A stretch of 21,035 bases of DNA from Xanthobacteraceae bacterium. GTDB lineage: Bacteria > Pseudomonadota > Alphaproteobacteria > Rhizobiales > Xanthobacteraceae. A program made the position numbers and the translations under genes. Shown one piece after another: positions 1 to 8,420 of this stretch. The stretch's first letter is position 1, and the number at the start of each line of letters is the position of its first letter. A model generated the notes under the pieces. The model saw nothing but the letters and a program-made list of their open reading frames with translations. It did no database searches and was not told the origin of the DNA. The stretch lies in NCBI GenBank assembly GCA_030037185.1, contig JASHRR010000863.1, positions 1 through 21,035 on the forward strand. The letters run 5' to 3'.

Positions 1-84
1 GACGCGATCGAGTTCGGTCGGGAGCTGATCCCACGAATCAAAGCAGGGGCCATCAATACCGATGCCGCTAAAGCTGCTGAATAA
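1..84 (+). CDS. C-terminal end of a truncated CDS, possibly LLM-type flavin oxidoreductase
   Basis: The window opens inside a reading frame that runs 27 codons to a TAA. The visible tail contains EFGRELIPRIK followed by an Ala/Lys-rich end. A helix of the form FGRE(L/V)xPR near the C-terminus is common in luciferase-like (LLM class) flavin-dependent oxidoreductases, so that family is a tentative guess. Too little is visible to assign a function. The 298 bp between this stop and the next gene shows no convincing gene. Confidence 0.4.
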   Translation, partial: DAIEFGRELIPRIKAGAINTDAAKAAE

Positions 85-382
85 CCGATGGTCGTTGTCG
101 CTTTCGGGCGCGACGGCCCGGTCGCATTGATCCGTCCCCACATCGTCAATGAGCCGCAGCGTTCGGGTCCCCTGGAGTGATCGGGATTGCGACGGCCGGT
201 TCAGGAACGATGTCCGCCGCACGATCGTCGCGAGCTGGTCACGCCGGATCGCTTGTGTCGCCGGCGGCACGGACGGACGCGACATGTTCCTCCCTGAGCA
301 ACCCTCCGGGATGATCAATACGGCAGGTGTCGGGCGGAGGCCGGCTTGATCGTCCTATGACTGGCAACCAGGGAAAAGACAT

Positions 383-748
383 ATGCGTTTCATTATGATG
401 GTAAAAGGCACGACCGCCAGCGAGGCCGGCGTGATGCCTACCCGGGCGCAGATTGCGGCCATGGGCGCTTACAATGAAGAACTGGCCAAAGCCGGTGTTC
501 TGGTCGAGCTCTCAGGCCTTAAGCCTACCTCCGCGGGGGCAAAGGTTTGTTTCGAGGGCGGCAAGCCGAAGCTTATCAAGGGGCCGTTCGGCGGCGCCAA
601 GGACATCGTATCGGGCTTCTGGATTATCAACGTGACGGATGCGGACGAAGCCTTCGCCTGGGCGATGAAGGCGCCCAATCCCGCGTTCAACGACACGGAG
701 GGCGAGATCGAAGTGCGTCCCTTCTTTGAACCGTCCGACTTCGCCTAG
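383..748 (+). CDS. YciI/DGPF-domain small protein
   Basis: This is a 121-residue cytosolic protein of the YCII-related (DGPFAETKE) family. It starts MRFIMMVKG, the usual first beta strand. Its middle has KLIKGPFGGAKDIVSGFWII-like sequence (about residues 66-85), corresponding to the family signature DGPF(A/T)E(T/S)KE followed by GFWI. The length is normal for the family (about 115-140). An AGGGA stretch about 10 nt upstream can serve as ribosome binding site for the ATG. Family members have a ferredoxin-like dimeric alpha/beta-barrel fold. Many are encoded next to ECF sigma factors, but none is present here, and the substrate or role is unknown. The gene stands alone: downstream is a decayed regulator. 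The family call is secure; the function is not. Confidence 0.85.
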   Translation: MRFIMMVKGTTASEAGVMPTRAQIAAMGAYNEELAKAGVLVELSGLKPTSAGAKVCFEGGKPKLIKGPFGGAKDIVSGFWIINVTDADEAFAWAMKAPNPAFNDTEGEIEVRPFFEPSDFA

Positions 749-890
749 TCCTGCCGATGCCGGAGGAATGAAAGAAGTCCCGAGTGCCGGCTTCCGACTC
801 TGGCTCCGATCTTTCGTAGCCCGCGAGCCGGCCGGACAGCAGACAAGCTCGGGATAAGCACGATGCTGTTGCAGCTCGACATCGCGCGGC

Positions 891-1470
891 GCGACCCTGC
901 AGCTGATCGCTGCGGGGCCTCGCAGCGATCTATCGGGAGCGCTCGCTCGACGATCCAGCGCCGTAAGCGGCCCGCAAAGCGCTTGATGTCGTGCTGAAGG
1001 GTCATGCGCCCTATCCGGCGCTCGCGGTCGATCGGCATTGGACGCTCGTGGCCGCCAATCGGGCCGTCTCAGCTGCTGCTGACCGGTGCCGATCCCGAGC
1101 TGCTGCAGCCACCGGTCAATGTGCTGCAATTGAGCCTGCACCCGGCCGCCTGCGCCGCGGATCGTCAGCTTGGAACAATGGCGTGAGCACAGCCTCTCCC
1201 GGCTGAACCAGCAGGTCGAAGTAACGGCCGTTCGCGTGCTCGCCGATCTCCTGATCGAACTGCGGGCTCCATCGGGGCCCAAAGGCCGTGATAACGCTCG
1301 GGCGCGCGAATTTCGCCAGGGTGGTCGTACCGCTGCAGCTCAACTCGGCGTCGCGCGCATCTTCGTTCTTGAGCACCACCACGGTGTTTGTACCGCAGTC
1401 GACATCACGCTGTCGGAGCTCGCAATCAAATCCTTACTTTCCGGCAGCGCTGCGACGCTGAGATCTTGTG
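891..1470 (+). pseudogene. Broken MmyB-like (XRE family) transcriptional regulator, ligand-binding part
   Basis: Pieces of one protein appear in order but in changing frames: ATLQLIAAG (891-917), YRERSLDDPAP (from 931), a TAA at 964-966, then ARKALDVVLKGHAPYPALAV and HWTLVAANRAV in the same frame. After a frameshift comes LLLTGADPELLQPPVNVL, then APRIVSLEQWREHSLSRLNQ (from about 1155), then VVVPLQLNSAS...STTTVF (about 1320-1390), and finally TAVDITLSELAIKSL (about 1393-1440). Together these match the MmyB-like ligand-binding domain that follows an HTH_3 domain in many actinobacterial and proteobacterial regulators. The N-terminal helix-turn-helix is not recognisable, so it is deleted or fully decayed. 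At least three frameshifts and one stop make this a pseudogene. The family is recognised from memory of conserved blocks. Confidence 0.8.
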
Positions 1471-2568
1471 TCGGCTTGCGGAGGTATGATCAGTGCCGGC
1501 AAATCCAGCGAGCGTCGGGAAAGTCGCCGCGAGACTTTCTTTGCCGCCAGCGTCGAGCGCGTTGAGAAACGATTGGAGCGGGTCTTTCGAGCGGTGCGCC
1601 AGATTTGCGGGATCGCACGCCGCACGCGCGGATCTATCCGGCTCGATATGGTCAGCCCGGCTATGCCGACCCGCAAGCGTGCTCGTGGTTCTTCAACTGT
1701 TCTCCGCACAACTTTTTGGCTATTGCAGTGATAAATCGCAATCCGTGCTTGAAAGCCGGGACGCAGTTCCTTGTGCCGCGGATCGATAGGTCGTCGCCAA
1801 CCTTGACCGGCGATGAGGCCAGCCCTCGAGAAGCCGCCAAGCGAGGAAACGCGGGGCGCTATCGGCGATCGCGGAGCAGCGCCCGCGCGACGGCTGTCGG
1901 GCAGCGTCAGCGTGGGGCCTCGCTGTTGCCGACCTTAAGAGACTGAACAGGCCGCATTGAGCGCTAAGGGGATGCGGATCGAGATCAACCAATCGGCGCC
2001 GCCCCCGACCCGAACTGGCAATCCGGTGGCTGCTCGTGGTCTTTGTGTTGCGAGCCTCTTTGCTAGCGCATTGACGGCTGCCGCTTCGGCGGCAATGCAG
2101 CCGCGCGGCGAGTGCAGGTTTTTCCGCTATCGGAGGCAGAGCGGCCGTTATTGGCGGTGCCTCGCGACCAGGCAATTCGGCTATCATGGCCGAGCATGGA
2201 CGCATCGTGGTCCGGAGCGCGACCGAGTCCCTGCAAGAGTTCTGACAAGCGGAGAGACTGCAAGTGTACTTTTGCTCATATTACCACGAGACCTGCATTA
2301 GGCTTTGCTTGGCAGACGGGCCGAGCAAGCTGGTTCGCCATTTACATCAACCGGCGGGGGCAGCGCGTTTGAAGCGCGGGCCAGGAACATCAGCATCGAC
2401 GCCGAGCATGCGAAGGTCGATCAGGCTTGGTGATGCGGTCCGCATCTCTTACCGCGCAGCACCGCGTCGCTGTTCGCATTCATGCCAAGATTCTCTGGCG
2501 TCTAAGCGTGGCGGCCGAGACAAGCATCCTGCGCGCGCATGACCGCCGGGGCTGACGGGGCAAGACGG
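1471..2568. other. About 1.1 kb without a recognisable gene
   Basis: Several short overlapping frames are open on both strands, as expected at this GC content. None has a convincing start, ribosome binding site or family motif. Short protein-like stretches occur (for example around 1630-1790 and 2110-2250 on the plus strand), but neighbouring frames are equally open. I read this as decayed or intergenic DNA continuing from the broken regulator. Confidence 0.5.
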
Positions 2569-3687
2569 ATGACATCAACGCCATCGTGGTGGTTGCCGGC
2601 GCTGTTGCTGGCAACCTCGCTCGCCGCCTGTTCGGCGCGCCCAGGTCCCGAGCTGCTCACTCCGACCGCGTCGGCGCCCAGCGCGCGGGTCGTGGCGGTC
2701 TATGTTGCGACAACGCGCGCGCGCCAAAGGCCGGACAGCAACGTTTTCACCAACGAGCACAGCAGTGAGCTGAACTACGCCGCGTTCGAGATCGCGGTCC
2801 CGCCGGTTCATCGGGTCGGCCACATCGAGTGGCCCACCTTGGCGCCGGACCCGGCGCTGAGCTTCGCGACCGTGCAGCAGGAGGTGCTTGACAAGCGGAC
2901 ATTCGAGCAGCTGATAGCAGCGCGGAGCACCCCCCGTAGGCCGCTGAAGGCTACCGTATTTGTCCACGGCTTTAACACCAATTTCCAAGAGGCGCTGTTC
3001 CGACTCGCTCAGATGACCGCGGACGGGGATCTCGCCGGCGTGCCCATCTTGTTCGCCTGGCCGTCTGAGGGGAAACTGACGGGCTACGTGGTCGATAAGG
3101 ACGCGGTCGCTGCGTCGCGCGATCAACTGGCCGAGGTGCTGGCGATGCTCGCGCGGAACTCCGACGCGGACGTCACAGTGATCGCGCACAGCATGGGGGC
3201 ATGGCCGGCAGTAGAGGCGGTGCGACAGCTCCGCCTGGCGCACAAGGACGCGGTCATCAGCCGCCTGCGCATCGTTCTGGCCGCGCCCGACATCGACGTC
3301 GACGTGTTCCGCACCCAGATGGCAGTGATTGGGCCGCTGTCTCCACCAATGACGGTGCTGGTCGCGCGCGACGATATCGCACTCTCCCTCGCCAGCTTTA
3401 TCGCCGGTGAGCGACCAAGGCTTGGGATGCTCGACGTGGACGATCCCCGCATTCAGGAGGCGGCCGTGACGGCGAAGCTGGAGATCGTCGATGTGTCGAG
3501 TGTGAAGGCGCCCGACAGGATGAATCATGAGCGCTACGCCAGCCTCGCCGCTCTGTATCCGCGGCTCGCAGCGGCCGATGCCGAGGGAACTGGCATACGC
3601 GGCGCAGGCGCCTTCGTCTTCAACGCCGTCGGCGCAACCATTTCGAGCCCGTTCACACTGGCGGGCAGCGCCATCGCCGGCCGGTGA
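2569..3687 (+). CDS. Alpha/beta hydrolase of the DUF900 type, predicted lipoprotein
   Basis: The 372-residue protein is best started at the ATG at 2569. From there the N-terminus is a typical lipoprotein signal, with a hydrophobic stretch and the lipobox SLAAC (Cys21). The upstream ATG at 2539 would put ten residues in front of the signal. Two sequence blocks identify the family: ATVFVHGFNTNFQEALFR (HG oxyanion region, about residues 130-147) and VTVIAHSMGAWPAVEA with nucleophile Ser208 in AHSMG. A later Asp in LVARDDIA and a His in MNHERYASL are candidates for the rest of the triad. DUF900 proteins are serine hydrolases of unknown substrate, often lipoproteins in rhizobia. It stands alone, with decayed DNA upstream and a non-coding gap downstream. 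Confidence 0.85.
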   Translation: MTSTPSWWLPALLLATSLAACSARPGPELLTPTASAPSARVVAVYVATTRARQRPDSNVFTNEHSSELNYAAFEIAVPPVHRVGHIEWPTLAPDPALSFATVQQEVLDKRTFEQLIAARSTPRRPLKATVFVHGFNTNFQEALFRLAQMTADGDLAGVPILFAWPSEGKLTGYVVDKDAVAASRDQLAEVLAMLARNSDADVTVIAHSMGAWPAVEAVRQLRLAHKDAVISRLRIVLAAPDIDVDVFRTQMAVIGPLSPPMTVLVARDDIALSLASFIAGERPRLGMLDVDDPRIQEAAVTAKLEIVDVSSVKAPDRMNHERYASLAALYPRLAAADAEGTGIRGAGAFVFNAVGATISSPFTLAGSAIAGR

Positions 3688-4064
3688 TGCCCGAACCCGG
3701 CAAGCTGACGTAGCGATGCGAACAGGATCCAGGCGGACCGTCGAGCGGATACGCGCCGGCCTAACTAAAGACACCCCAAGCATATTGTTGATTGGGACGC
3801 TCCCTAACACCAACCTGAATCCGGCCCCCGGTAATAGACCGTGAGCGTTTATTGTGTCGCGCCAAAGTTCAATGTCAACGAAGAGGTCCTGGCACACACG
3901 CCCGAACCCAACGTTTGCTAACGTACCTAAAAGGACGGCTATTATTAGGCTTAATTATTAGTGTTCGAAGGTTTCAATTGACGGCCTTCCGTGAGCTACC
4001 TACCCGTGTTACGCAACTAAACAAAATCAAAAAGCGGTAATCATTCCGAAAAGGACAAAAACAC
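3688..4064. other. Intergenic gap, locally AT-richer
   Basis: No gene is seen in these 377 bases. The part around 3900-4050 is clearly AT-richer than its surroundings and probably holds the promoter of the downstream DUF992 gene. I cannot pick a specific promoter with confidence. Confidence 0.5.
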
Positions 4065-4547
4065 ATGTTCAAGCACCCTGTGGTTCTTGTGAGTATCGGG
4101 TTGATAACTGCAATCGCCTCCCAAGCTGCCGCTGAAGCACCATCGGGGACAAAGATTGGAGCGCTTAGCTGTCAGCTTGCCCCGAGCGCGACCTTCATCG
4201 TCGGTTCTCACGATCCCATGAGGTGTCGGTATACTCCGGATGGACCGTTTCCATCCGAGTTTTATGATGGCGTGATAAGTACGATCGGCCTCGACATTGG
4301 TTTCAAGACAGGTGGCGAAATGACATGGGCAGTCATCGCCCCTACTCTTGGTCCGCCTCGCGGCGGGCTTGCCGGGGAATATTTAGGGGCGAGCGGCGGC
4401 GTCACCCCTGGCATCGGAGTCGGCGCAAACTTATTGATCGGTGGCTCCGAACGCGCGTTTGTTCTGCAACCGGTTTCGGTGGAAGGACAGACAGGGCTCG
4501 ACCTCACGCTCGGGGTGAGCGGTCTTGTGCTTCGATGGATCCGGTGA
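4065..4547 (+). CDS. DUF992 family exported protein
   Basis: This is a 160-residue protein with a Sec-type signal peptide: MFKHP, a hydrophobic core, then cleavage near SQAAAEA at about residue 23. The mature part matches DUF992: KIGALSCQL near the start, then a second Cys in PMRCRYTP. Next come YDGVISTIGLDIGF and TWAVIAPT, and a Gly-rich segment (LAGEYLGASGGVTPGIGVGAN). The end is LIGGSERAFVLQPVSVEGQTG. The two cysteines could form a disulfide. Length is normal. An AAGGAC ribosome binding site lies about 10 nt before the ATG. DUF992 proteins are alphaproteobacterial periplasmic proteins of unknown function. It is convergent with the next gene and appears monocistronic. Confidence 0.9.
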   Translation: MFKHPVVLVSIGLITAIASQAAAEAPSGTKIGALSCQLAPSATFIVGSHDPMRCRYTPDGPFPSEFYDGVISTIGLDIGFKTGGEMTWAVIAPTLGPPRGGLAGEYLGASGGVTPGIGVGANLLIGGSERAFVLQPVSVEGQTGLDLTLGVSGLVLRWIR

Positions 4548-4795
4548 AGCGGCAGTGGACCCGAAATCCCACATTCTTGACGCCTGATAATCAGGCTGAG
4601 CGCCTTGCTTGCTGCCGTGGGTAATCTTGACGGCCGCTTTTCGTTGCAACCCCCAATCTGATTTGCGCACCAAAATGAACAGGCTAATTGCTGCGTCGGG
4701 AGGCGCGGAGGTGGATTTTGGCGGTCCGCCTGCAAAGCTCGGACGACCGCGGGGGCTCCCGCGCCTCACCTGTTTTCATTCAGCTCAAGTCCACG

Positions 4796-4824
4796 AAAAG
4801 AAGACCGCCCGGCGGGAGGCCTTC
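4796..4824 (-). terminator. Candidate rho-independent terminator of the 4842-5216 gene
   Basis: Read on the minus strand, GAAG and CCGCC arms pair with GGCGG and CTTC around a very small loop with an asymmetric interior bulge, followed directly by TTTT. It lies 18 bases after the stop of the minus-strand gene. The interior bulge makes it imperfect. Confidence 0.5.
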
Positions 4825-4841
4825 TATGCCAAGAGGGGGCG

Positions 4842-5216
4842 TTACTTCGACGGACATAACTGATCGAGCTTGTCGAGCTCTGCTGACAGCTCTTGCCCAT
4901 CCTTGGACTGAAGGTCGACCTGCTGGAGGCCAGCGTTCAGCCGAACGAATTCTGGCCCCAACGCCTTTCCCAAGTCATCGGCCTGCTTGTTGAGCTGCGC
5001 GAGCTTGCTGTTATTGCCGGCGCTGCTGGTATTCCTTATTTCATCGCCAAGATCGGCAAGCTTGCAGTAGGTGGCGACCTTCGTTTTGTTGGCGCTGATG
5101 ATCTTCACAACTTTCATTGCGTCGGCCTTGGTTGGCTTGGGTACGGACCGCTGGGCCTGGGCGGACACTGTTAGAATTTCGAGAATCGCGAGAATGCAGG
5201 CGATCTTGCGTGTCAT
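4842..5216 (-). CDS. Hypothetical exported protein, alpha-helical
   Basis: This 124-residue protein has a signal peptide (MTRKIACILAILEILTVSAQ, cleavage near AQA-Q at about residue 22). The mature part is rich in Lys, Asp, Leu and Ala and should be mostly helical: KADAMKVVKIISANKTKVATYCKL, then DLGDEIRN, KLAQLNKQADDLGKALG and QELSAELDKLDQLCP. Two cysteines, one in TYCKL and one four residues from the C-terminus, could form a disulfide closing a helical bundle. An AAGGAG ribosome binding site sits five bases before the ATG. Similar short secreted proteins are frequent hypotheticals in Bradyrhizobium-like genomes (from general knowledge). I know of no function. It is transcribed towards the DUF992 gene and followed by a candidate terminator. 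Confidence 0.75.
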   Translation of the reverse strand: MTRKIACILAILEILTVSAQAQRSVPKPTKADAMKVVKIISANKTKVATYCKLADLGDEIRNTSSAGNNSKLAQLNKQADDLGKALGPEFVRLNAGLQQVDLQSKDGQELSAELDKLDQLCPSK

Positions 5217-5513
5217 GAAGGCTCCTTCCAGACAGGAACTTGCGGATTGGGAGAAATTCCTGTTTTGATTGTAGAATGGCGTGATTGGAAAGCGCTAGAT
5301 GCCCCAGGAATCGGGCTGAATTATTTCAGACACCTGACCGGGCGCGGCTCTGTTGGGCATTGGCCTCGCGCGAGGCGCTGATCGAAACTTCCTCGCACGA
5401 TCGCGATGGTGCCGGGCGCGGCAAACCGTCACCCGATTTGCTGGCGAAAAATCCGCAGCTCGGCATCTAAACCTCGTGCTCCGTTTTAGCGAACACTCCT
5501 GTTTGGAGAAGCT

Positions 5514-5747
5514 CTATTTGCCGCGACTTTCCACCGATTTGCGGCAGTCGTCACTCAACTTATCTTTTTGGCCGGCAAGACAATCAAGAACCGCTCCGCG
5601 TCCAGCGCTCCGATTAATACCCGCGCAAAGCTTTTGAGCGTCGGCGCGGCAGGCCCCGCGGTTCTGAGAACGATCTCGATCTTGTGCGAGCGTAACAGAC
5701 GAGAATGAAATGAGGATGACGGAAGCAAGAATCGCAGCGTGCCGCAT
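5514..5747 (-). CDS. Small exported cysteine-rich-repeat protein
   Basis: This is a 77-residue protein with a clear signal peptide (MRHAAILASVILISFSSVTL, cleavage after LAQ at about residue 22). The mature part has CRADAQKLCAGI, then VLDCLAGQKDKLSDDCRKSV. This spacing (C, about 7 residues, C, about 16 residues, C, 11 residues, C) resembles the cysteine-rich repeat (Cys_rich_CPXG/GLG1-like) found singly in small alphaproteobacterial secreted proteins. Two disulfides are expected. A CGGAG ribosome binding site precedes the ATG by about 7 nt. Function is unknown. It shares strand with the upstream cupin gene, but over 300 bp separate them, so it is probably a separate unit. Confidence 0.75.
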   Translation of the reverse strand: MRHAAILASVILISFSSVTLAQDRDRSQNRGACRADAQKLCAGINRSAGRGAVLDCLAGQKDKLSDDCRKSVESRGK

Positions 5748-6026
5748 GCAATACTCCGAAGTGACGTTCTCGCCCCTGAATACCCTTTGTAATTTGAATT
5801 AGGGCGCGGCCAAGGCAACGTTTCTTAATTCCACGCAATGTTTTCGTCAGCCAGGAAGTCTTGATGCCCGCTGGACGCAATGGCCAATATTGCTTTCCGT
5901 TAACCTTTCGTTTGCTCATGTGGAGCCGAAGGAGTCGGGAAGCAGCAAAAGCCAGAGGCGAGTCCGGCGTGCGAACACTTCGGTGCCGAAATCCCGACGC
6001 GGAACCGTCTCCGGGTGAGCGCCGAC
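5748..6026. other. Intergenic gap
   Basis: No gene is seen between the small cysteine-rich protein gene and the terminator of the cupin gene. It presumably holds the promoter of the 5514-5747 gene. Confidence 0.4.
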
Positions 6027-6062
6027 AAAACCCCCGGCCGGCGCTGGCCCGCACGGCGCCGG
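6027..6062 (-). terminator. Candidate rho-independent terminator of the cupin gene
   Basis: On the minus strand the perfect 7-bp arms CCGGCGC and GCGCCGG enclose an 11-nt loop. They are followed by a C/G stretch and TTTT. The element begins five bases after the cupin stop codon. The T-run is short and set back from the stem, so confidence is moderate. Confidence 0.45.
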
Positions 6063-6066
6063 ACGG

Positions 6067-6522
6067 TTACCGTTCCGTCAGCGGGATCTGAATGGTCACG
6101 CGATCTTGGTCGCCCACCGTTCGGGTGATATGGCCTTTACCGGTGACATCCTCGACGAGCTCGATGCTGCCCGGCCCGACCGAGATCTTCTTGCCGCCCG
6201 AAATCTCCAGCTCGCCGTGGCCACTGACGGTGATGACGTATTGGCGGCGGGGCGCCGTGTGCCAATCGGCAACCCGACCCGGAGGTGCGCGACGAAGCTC
6301 CGCGCCGGCATTGGCTAGCAGTTTATAGGCTTCGACCCCGCCGGCGGAAGCGAAGTTCGCCTCGATTTCCTCCACGTGCGTCTGGCCGTCCGTCCCGGTA
6401 TAGAGATGGTTGATCATCAGCGGCTTGTGCTTTTGCGCGTCGTCGGCGCTCGCGGCGGGCGGCGCTTGAACGGACGGACCCAACAGACCGATGCAGAAAA
6501 GCAATGGGAATTTTGCTTTCAC
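6067..6522 (-). CDS. Exported cupin-domain protein
   Basis: The start chosen is the GTG at 6522, because AAGGAGGT lies five bases upstream of it. The longer frame from an ATG at 6555 would include that ribosome binding site inside the coding region. The 151-residue product begins VKAKFPLLFCIGLLGPSV, a signal peptide with cleavage near ASA-DD at about residue 27. The rest is a single small beta-barrel. WHTAPRRQYVITVSGHGELE gives the first cupin motif, with a His and the beta strands. ISVGPGSIELVEDVTGKGH gives the second, with PG and a final His. Length fits single-domain cupins. Ligand and reaction are unknown. A structured candidate terminator follows immediately. Confidence 0.8.
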   Translation of the reverse strand: MKAKFPLLFCIGLLGPSVQAPPAASADDAQKHKPLMINHLYTGTDGQTHVEEIEANFASAGGVEAYKLLANAGAELRRAPPGRVADWHTAPRRQYVITVSGHGELEISGGKKISVGPGSIELVEDVTGKGHITRTVGDQDRVTIQIPLTER

Positions 6523-6606
6523 GACAAACCTCCTTCTTTCATTTCCTAGCGCCAACGAACGAGGGCCCGCTAGAGCGGATTCCGATGACAGGGAATCACC
6601 TTCATC

Positions 6607-6669
6607 ATGCCCGCGCTTGTCGCGGGCATCCAGGTCTTTCTTACGCGCGTCAGCGCGTAAGCCCTGGAT
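6607..6669. repeat. Palindromic intergenic repeat of two linked hairpins
   Basis: The first hairpin has perfect arms TGCCCGCG / CGCGGGCA (6608-6628). Next to it ATCCAGG (6628-6634) pairs with CCTGGAT (6663-6669), enclosing an inner hairpin CTTACGCGC (6640-6648) / GCGCGTAAG (6653-6661). The flavour, TCATGCCCGxGCTTGTCxCGGGCATCC followed by a pairing CTGGATGGCCGG, is that of the short interspersed repeats found in hundreds of copies between genes in Bradyrhizobium and Rhodopseudomonas (known to me by pattern, not checked). Only one copy lies in this window. Confidence 0.75.
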
Positions 6670-6977
6670 GGCCGGACGAGTGTTCGTTGCGGGGACATGA
6701 CTAACGGCTGTTCGCCGACGTCGCTGACACGCTCGTCATAAAAGCACGCCGCCCATCTCCTCACCTCCCGATCGCCCGATCGTCGCACCCGGCAAAGCCC
6801 CCGGCATCCAGGTGATCGCGCCGCCGTCCATGGTAATGGGGGCGAAGCTGTAAAAAATAGCCACCGTGGAATAGCCCGTCGATCTGGTGGGCATTTACTG
6901 CGGGAGAAACTTAATCAGCGGAATGGCGACAGGGCGCTGCCCTTCTCCGGGGCGCCCTTGAACGGAGATACATTCTC

Positions 6978-7444
6978 TCAATGCCCGATGAAGGGGGCCT
7001 TGAGGTAGCCGTCATCGCTCACAGTCCCTGCCGCTTTGAAGAGGTGAGCCATTCGCCGCTCAGTCCAGCTGATCATGAAGATATCATCTTCGAGCCGCCA
7101 GCGTACGCCGACGTGGCGATGTCCACCGACAGCGGGCCGTATTTGCCGATTGCAATGCGACGCCGATAGCTTGGGCGCCGGTTGCGTTCATACGTAGGTT
7201 CGGGCCGTCGACCGCGATCCGAGACCCGACGAGATCTACAAAATGCGCCGGCTGGGATCAGATCCACGACATCGGCTCCCTGCCACGTGTTCCGGACCAG
7301 CAGGTCCTGACTGGCCGCGAGCGCCTGGAAGCGCTCATTAAAGCGCCCGATAAAGTCTTCAGACCGCTGCTCCGGCGGGACCGCCACCCGCGGCCGCCGC
7401 AACAATCGACGTCCTTCAGAGGTGTCGTCGCCCCGCGGCGCCAT
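6978..7444 (-). pseudogene. Broken HWE-family sensor histidine kinase, C-terminal part
   Basis: Read on the minus strand, one protein appears in successive frames. EDFIGRFNERFQALAASQDL and LLVRNTWQGADVVDL come first. After a frameshift comes HFVDLVGSRIAVDGPNLRMN and ATGAQAIGVAL, then KYGPLSVDIA, then RWRLEDDIFMISWTE and a terminal stop at 6978. These are the HWE_HK blocks, including the ATP-binding region, but the HELATNAG segment containing the N-box is deleted between VAL and KYG. The dimerisation histidine region (RHRVKN) and any PAS sensor are also missing upstream. At least three frame changes were counted. The kinase family, common in Bradyrhizobium, is recognised from memory of these blocks. 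The gene cannot make an active kinase. Confidence 0.8.
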
Positions 7445-8420
7445 GCGATCCTCACCGGTCCGGCCCGCCTACAGTGCTCGAGGGCACAGCGTGATGGTCC
7501 ACACTTGACACCAGAGAGCCAGGTTGCAAATGAAAATGACGAAACCAGCTCGTAAGAGGACCAAAAACTTAATCAACGAAGTTGAACATGGATGGCAAAT
7601 AAAGCTGTGATTACACAGTTATCTGCTTGAAATATCAGCTATATATTGTGTTCGAAATAAGAATGAAAATAAGAATAGAAATAAGAATACAAATAAGAAT
7701 CGAGGTTCGATCGGGCTCTGGCGGTAGGGAAACTGCGAGATCGTCGGGCAGACCGCCGCATTGCGTGAGATTACCGTGAAGCCGGCTGAGGAACGGAATG
7801 GACTGCGCTTCGTCCCTTCTCCGCTGAGCGGGCCTCTTCTCGTCAACCGGAATTGAAACGGAACGGTCAGAATAGACAACCGTCGTGCCACGCCCTTGCG
7901 GATATTGAATTTTGAACAACGCGTCGATTTCGTCTTCACCAACGTGAGGCCACATGAGACGTAGCGAGATCGTTCTCCACCAGCCCGCACGCGGCTGTTG
8001 AGCGCTGGCTGGGCAGCCGTTGGGGATCGTCGAGTTTTTTCGACACGGCGCGCGCTTGCTGGTGGTGTCGCCATATTCGGGCTTGTGTTTGGCGGAACAG
8101 GAGCCCTATTGGCTCGACGACGATCATATCGCGGTGGCATCGGATGAACTCCTTGACGAGTCCACGAGGCCGACGGCGAGGCCTCTGTTCCTGCGGCCTG
8201 CCCGTGACGATCTCGTCAGCGGGCCGTGTCTGTGCACATTCCAGCCTTTAGAGCAGCCCGGCACCATTCTGCCCATTGGTCGGACCGCGTGCTTTCTGCT
8301 GCGGCCGTGCGCGTGTCACAGTGCCCCGAGCAAGCGCCGGTCGGCGCGTCCAACAGACTGTCGCTACCACCCTTTCGGCGTGATAGGATCAGTTAAGCGC
8401 TCTATGCGAGGAGGCAGGCT
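7445..8420. other. Gene-poor stretch with a tandem repeat and possible remnants
   Basis: No intact gene is seen. The part 7500-7700 is markedly AT-richer than its surroundings and holds the 12-bp tandem repeat. A 26-codon frame at 7530 (MKMTKPARKRTKN...) has no visible family. On the plus strand around 8020-8300, a frame reads GARLLVVSPYSGLCLAEQEP and then YWLDDDHIAVA. It faintly resembles the end of an SGNH/acyltransferase domain (Asp and His near DDDHI), but the evidence is too weak for a call. Confidence 0.4.
7653..7700. repeat. Four exact-length 12-bp tandem repeats
   Basis: Four consecutive 12-mers end in AAATAAGAAT: CGAAATAAGAAT, GAAAATAAGAAT, AGAAATAAGAAT and ACAAATAAGAAT. The last ten bases are nearly invariant; only the first two or three vary. 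The base composition contrasts with the GC-rich surroundings. It lies outside any recognised gene. Confidence 0.9.

Noticed and set aside
512..1282. 256-codon minus-strand frame
   Set aside because: It is opposite to the YciI gene and the MmyB-like remnant. The composition is that of a shadow frame and it has no motif.
2575..3897. 440-codon minus-strand open frame
   Set aside because: It is antisense to the DUF900 hydrolase, which has a lipobox, GxSxG and HG motifs. The minus frame is Arg/His-rich with no family pattern, a typical GC-rich shadow.
4700..4767. Long-range 9-bp inverted repeat GAGGCGCGG / CCGCGCCTC
   Set aside because: The 50-base loop and GC-rich composition make a chance pairing likely. 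There is no T-run for a terminator.
8020..8300. Possible SGNH/acyltransferase C-terminal remnant
   Set aside because: Only DDDHI and a preceding Cys recall the pattern. There is no nucleophile block or start.
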